Source: Welwitschia mirabilis (taxonomy: Eukaryota; Gnetophyta; Gnetopsida; Welwitschiales). Taken from it: 48,927 nucleotides of DNA. The notes beneath the pieces were generated by a model. That model did not search any database, was not told where the DNA came from, and saw only the letters and a program-made list of their open reading frames with translations. Shown here piece after piece: positions 44,201 to 48,927 of this stretch (positions within the stretch are counted from its first letter, which is position 1; the number at the start of each line of letters is the position of its first letter). A program made the position numbers and the translations under genes. Location of the stretch: positions 296,241,968 through 296,290,894 of the forward strand of contig JBOZIK010000001.1 of NCBI GenBank assembly GCA_051453625.1, in the 5' to 3' direction.

Positions 44201-45839
44201 ATCCACAAAGTATATTTTAAATTCATTTTACAAAGAACAGTAGAGCTTTGGGCAATATTGTTTAGATTAGTTACTCATTACATTCTATACATTATGTGAG
44301 TAATTATGCTTATGATATGTGATGAAACAAAATTTTATTAAAATAATTAATTATTTTTTAGATGTTTTTCCTTTTTGATAAGTGTGCTTTCTCATTATTA
44401 GATTAATAATTTAATTAGTATGGTTAGTAATATAATATAAGTATATATAAATGTATATAATAGATTGTGCACTAAAAGGTTCTTAAGTAGGTAAAAAAGG
44501 TTCCACTTCGCAAGATGATATAGAGGAGGTAACAGAATGGCTGAAAAACAAGACCACCACTCCCACATAGCTACCTTTTAAGTGCAAGAAGAGGAACAAC
44601 CTTGGCGTGAGATCAAAGGATAAGGGTAAATGATAAAGAGAAGAGTAGAAAAAGAAGCTTAAGCAAGAAGTGAAAAACTAATAGTAATAAGAGGAGATAC
44701 TTCGCTAAGGATTCAAGAAGAGAGGCCTAGTGCGTTCTGAAATGAGTGGCCAACATCTTCCTAGCTCCAGTGTCACCTGAAAAAAAAAGCACCATTAATT
44801 AGTATTCCTCATAGCATTAAATTAAGTTACAGCTGAAAAGCTATCTTATGCTACGATAAAGTGATACATTGCCTCTAAAAGCAGTGTTTCATTTCTTAGC
44901 TCCTATATCTATTGCTAGTAGATATCAGGATATAACAAGATGCTTAGAAATAGTTGTTATCTAGGATTATTTATAAATGATTCCATGTTACTAGTCCCCC
45001 AATTTGTACTTTACCTGTAAAATCTCTTTTATTCATGTTACTAATAAGATCGGTTTCCAACTTAAGATGTTTAAATCACTATTCTCAAGAATTGATCTTA
45101 GCAACAAAACTTAGGCTACATTAGTTGGAGACTTGACCATCTTAATTATTTCTTTAGTAGGCTTCTATTAATCTTACTAACAACTTAGCTTATTTACCAC
45201 ACATAACTAGCATTTCTGGTATCTTTATTATATAAATTATTGTTATTTCTGCATTACTATTTGCATAACAAATCCTAGTCATTTTGGCACTAGAAGGAGG
45301 GCCTCGTAAAAGCCAACTAGCAAAGATAAAAAAGTCCATTGTCCAAAAAGATAATCAAAGAAAATGAAGAGATAAAATAGAAAGGTTTGTTAAGAGCCTT
45401 GAAAATATAACTTAGTGGCTCAAAAGGGTATTAAAACTAAAATGGAAATAAAAGCATAAGACTTTCATGTAGATGATACTGCTTTAAGGTAGGTAGTAAA
45501 AAAACAAATTATTCCTCAACTTATGAATGAAATGGAACAACAATTAGCTAACCTACTTAGGATATTTCACGATTAAGGGGAATCTTCTAAAGGACCTTAA
45601 CCTCACCTTTTTGGAAATAAATTTGTAATAGGCTACTATTAGGAAGATGATGGAGTCTCTAGGCCCTTAAACAGTGATGCTTGTTGGTTAGAAGATTTAA
45701 GTCCCATTGATCTGAATGTTTTGTAGATTTCTGATAAATAAGAAATATTAATATGACATTAATCCTTACCTTTGAAGGAGTAAAAAATCTAAGAAACCAC
45801 TTCTTCATTTGAGTCTATCTGGTTCTTTTCTTAAGCTAA
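44201..45839. other. Very AT-rich stretch before the gypsy gag
   Basis: No LTR or PBS could be placed. It probably contains the leader and 5' LTR of the gypsy element that follows, but I cannot show that. Confidence 0.35.
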
Positions 45840-46254
45840 TTATTTGGACTTCGAATCAGAGCGCTTGAGATATTTTCCTTTTTTCTTAAAAGCAGAAGCT
45901 CAATTATGGTATTATAGTAATCCTAACCATGCTTTTAACTACTGGGAAATCCTTAAAAATGCTTTCTTAGATAAATTTCAATGCAAAGACTTAAGAGAAT
46001 AGATTTTAAAAATCAAACAAAAAGATAATGAGAGATTTAATGAATTTATGGATAGATATAACATATTGCTCACTAGATTTCCTAATCATGGAATTCAACC
46101 CAGGAAAAGAGTGAGAACTCTACTTAGGGATTTGTATAGTCAAACCTTAAAAGAATTGGATTTATTATGTAGAGAAAGCATTAAAACCAAAAATTTACAA
46201 GAAATCAAGGAAGTTGTTACTCAATTGTACGACATGAAACAAGGATGGGCATAG
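45840..46254 (+). pseudogene. Ty3/gypsy gag (retrotrans_gag domain), degenerate
   Basis: Reads KAEAQLWYYSNPNHAFNYWE, ILKNAFLDKFQCKDLRE, a stop, then KDNERFNEFMDRYNILLTRF and PNHGI. This is the retrotransposon gag pattern A-WY-LP-SI-WE-LK-AFL-KF...E-F-EY--RF--LL---PHHG. It ends with KEVVTQLYDMKQGWA at 46254. Confidence 0.85.
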
Positions 46255-47183
46255 GAAGATAAAAGAAGAAAGCAAATGAGGAATCAAGCCCTAAAGTAGA
46301 GGGCAATGTATATATTTCTAAACATATTAGTCTTATGGAAGAGGTTACTAAGAAGATAACTAACAATATGATTGATAATTTTGATCAACTAGCTATTTAA
46401 AAGTTAAAAGAAGAAGAAGGACTTGTCTGTGAACATTGTAGAGAAGATTATCATAAATAAATAAGTTATCCATGAATTCAAGAACTTGCCTAATGATTAG
46501 ACATGAAGAGGCTAGATCTAAAAGCATGAAACCAACTGCAAGCTAGGAATAAACCTTATTCTTATCAAACTAGAAAATGGAAGATAAAGGCAGAAAATCC
46601 TTTGCAAAACTATATCAACTCTAAGAGGTAGGAGTAATTTGAGTATTATAGAAATTGGTGGAATAAGGATTATAAAGACGATAAAGAAAAACAAGAGCTA
46701 GATAAGAAATAAGGGAATATTCCTACCCAACTATAACCTAACCCAAGGGGAGTTACTAGTAAGGCAGTTTCTACTAGGTTAGGAAAACTTAAGGTGATAG
46801 ATTAGGAATCAAAAAGAAGGAATAGGATAAATAACTCCTCTTAGAAAGCATAAACCTAAATTAAGAAAGAAATAGTTACAGAATAATAGTTGGAATTTAT
46901 GCCCTTTCTCATGAGAAGTAACGAAATTAAGCATCCAAAGATTTAAAAGTATATGGAGTATCTAACAAGGGCTCTTGAAAATATGATAATAGCTTTACCC
47001 TTATTAAAACTACTATAAGATGTGCCCATTTATTGGAATCAAATGAAAAGTATATGTTAAAAACAAAGGAGTAAAAAGGCCCAAAAGAAAAAACAGATAA
47101 AAATGGTGGAAAAGGGTCAAGTCTCCTAGTCTTCCATACAAATTATTTAAAAAAAACAACATGAGGAATATAGTGATTCAAGT
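46255..47183 (+). pseudogene. gypsy gag tail and linker, unreadable
   Basis: Lys/Glu/Asn-rich plus-strand sequence with frequent TAA and TAG. CEHCREDYH near 46430 might be a decayed zinc knuckle. Confidence 0.4.
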
Positions 47184-47549
47184 ATGCCTGTTATAGATAT
47201 TAAACTTAATAAAAGACTTAAGATTAAAGCCTTAATTGATTTAGAAGCAACTGTAAATGTTATGTATTATGAAACTTATCAGGAGTTAGGGAAACTAGAA
47301 TTATCATCCTTTAAGGGAAGGTTTACCTGGCAGATGGATATTGTTGATGCCACTATTTACTTTAGAAAAGTAGTAATGGAGAATAGTTTAAGATATTTAA
47401 AACAAAAAATTAAGTTCTATGATGTAGCAGCTTTAGAGGAAATAGAATTAAACCCTAAGGATAGAACTAAAGCTATCTTAGTTCAAGAACAAAATGAGGA
47501 AAAATATAGAATGATTAATATCTCAGGAGATAGAAAAACCACATCTTAA
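47184..47549 (+). pseudogene. Ty3/gypsy aspartic protease region, active-site mutant
   Basis: An open frame of 121 codons: DIKLNKRLKIKALIDLEATV, then NVMYYETYQELG. Plant gypsy proteases have ALIDLGASINVMPYS here, so the active-site Gly is now Glu (DLEA). FYDVAALEE further on fits the FVVLDME end of the domain. It is predicted inactive. Confidence 0.8.
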
Positions 47550-47699
47550 GGATGGATTGGAATAGAGAAGAGGTAGCTCCTAATAGACCTCTCATAATTA
47601 ATAGTAACTTAACTCATTCTTAAAAAAAGAAACTTAAGCAAATGTTGATTGAAAGAAAATAAGCATACTAATATTAAAGTAATTGGTCCTGAAATATGC

Positions 47700-47940
47700 C
47701 AACACAAAATCTACCTTGATAACTTAATTAACCTTGTAGACAACCTGCAAGAAGATATAATCCACACATAGAAGAGGTAATTAAATAAGATATAATGAAA
47801 CTCTTAAATGTAGGATTTACATACCCTATATCAGATTTAGAATGAATTAGTTTTATTACAGTAATACCCAAAAAAGGGAACAAATGATGAGTTTGTATAG
47901 AATTTAGAGTGTTAAACACAATAATCTCTAAATACCATAC
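47700..47940 (+). pseudogene. Ty3/gypsy reverse transcriptase, N-terminal part, truncated
   Basis: Reads HIEEVIK-DIMKLLNVGFTY, PISDLE-ISFITVIPKKGNK and VCIEFRVLNTIISKYH, with stops where Trp and Arg are expected (SDSEW, KW-VC). These are the first RT blocks of gypsy elements. The expected PLPFID block is missing: the sequence changes abruptly after KYH at about 47938. Confidence 0.88.
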
Positions 47941-48075
47941 TATAAGAAATACAGGCTTTTAAGGCATTTAAGATCTTAAATAACGCCTTAAATACTTTCA
48001 AGCGGTTTCGTCATATAAGACCTTTTGAGGCGTTTGTTTAAAGAATGCCGTAAAAGGTAAAAGGCCTCATTTGGG
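47938..48075 (+). mobile_element. Putative CACTA-type transposon terminus
   Basis: Starts ACTATAAGAAAT, close to the CACTACAAGAAA terminus of plant CACTA elements. It is followed by short subterminal motifs in both orientations: AGGCATTTAAG, ACGCCTTAAAT, GAGGCGTTTG, ATGCCGTAAAAGG. It interrupts the gypsy RT in mid-domain. The other end would lie beyond the window. Confidence 0.5.
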
Positions 48076-48927
48076 AAGAAAACAATAAAATAAATGCCCC
48101 TGAGGTGCAATTAGCACATCTCTAAACCATGATGTGGTCCTTTGATTAGATGTTTCTTGGTAGGTTTCTTGATTGGTTGTATGGAAAGGAACCAAAGGAT
48201 AGATAAAAAATCATGTTCAAGAAAGGTCAAAGATGAACATGTCTTTTTTAAACCTTTTATTTAAGGCATGTTTTGAACTTATCAGTTTATGTTAATTCCA
48301 ATCCGCAACTGTGACAATTCCAAGTTGTGTCAAACTATAGGTATAGTAAAACCTACCATTATAAGGGTTAATGTGTTTCAGATTAAGCAAACTTCCATCA
48401 AATCAATTAAGCCAACAATATACTTGACATTGGAAAGTTAAATGAAAACATAATACAATGTATGGTGTTAATTAATTTCTCTTAATTGTTGTAGATCTTT
48501 ATTAGTAATAACAACTTTGATTACAGATAGAATGTGAGGCAGTCCAATCTCAAAATAGTCCTCTTACTCCACACTGAATGAATTTCTATCAAGCCTCCTG
48601 CTTGAAAAGGAATAAGAATAAAAGTTTCCGTGCTTCACATTGAAGGTAAACAAATGTCAAGAACCACCAAAAAAATACATAATACAGGAGGTACTCACAA
48701 AGCCTTTAGAGTTTTAACTTCTATAATGGTTGTAGGGATAGATCCATAGAATTCGTTACCATTGAATAGTTTGCATTTCATATAAAATCACAATAGTAAG
48801 GAACTAAACATGAACATAAACATGACACACATTAAAAAATCATTTTATTCTTGGTATATCATATGACATAATAAGAGATATCATTTTAACCTACATGTGT
48901 CTCAGCATCATTTTAGGACTGAACAGT
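48076..48927. other. Probable interior of the CACTA-like insertion, no gene seen
   Basis: AT-rich sequence without recognisable coding motifs up to the window end. Confidence 0.4.

Overview
The window looks like nuclear DNA from a seed plant with a large, repeat-rich genome; a gymnosperm is my best guess. It is AT-rich. One recognisable host gene is split into very short exons by kilobase-scale introns, and almost everything else is decayed retroelement sequence. No rRNA gene, intact tRNA gene, CRISPR array or bacterial feature was seen. Five runs of N mark assembly gaps (5391-5400, 20739-20838, 36898-37409, 41041-41062, 41512-41521).

Host gene. The minus strand carries seven exons of a BIN4 (MIDGET) orthologue, the DNA-binding accessory subunit of plant topoisomerase VI. 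They run from the ATG at 41817 to a 27-nt micro-exon at 18854-18880. The first exons are compact (41817-40975). Intron 4 is about 5.3 kb, intron 5 about 16.5 kb, and the next intron runs leftwards at least to the window edge or to an exon I could not find. The conserved core (LPLVF, ECEG, DLSGDVGAVGR, DLKG-TIYKTTIIPS, FCV-VN, GQTEAK) joins in frame at every junction. The conserved segment expected after GQTEAK was not found.

Mobile elements inside or left of the gene. At 8144-16133 (+) there is a complete-length Ty1/copia element: 167-bp LTRs, iMet-type PBS, PPT and target duplication. It sits inside the RNase H region of an older copia relic (7235-8143 and 16134-16345). Its 3' end carries four related hairpins whose stems co-vary around a constant loop. 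Its 3.2-kb leader holds a GC-rich island and a tRNA-Gly-like segment. At 27327-33522 (-) a second copia element fills intron 5. A solo LTR of its own family lies inside its 5' LTR. A TRIM-like miniature LTR element with extra tandem LTR copies lies inside its reverse transcriptase. A further solo LTR of the same family is at 4216-4630. LINE tails lie at 4640-5390, 19525-20738 and 21172-22205 (all -), and a tRNA-derived SINE with a 10-bp target duplication is at 6776-6933.

Upstream of the gene. A L1-type LINE relic (42430-44200, +) is followed by a decayed Ty3/gypsy element (45840-47940, +). The gypsy reverse transcriptase is cut off by what looks like the end of a CACTA-type DNA transposon (from about 47938).

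The elements do not act together as a pathway. The layout is a host gene whose introns have been enlarged by layered insertions, and the nesting order gives their relative ages.
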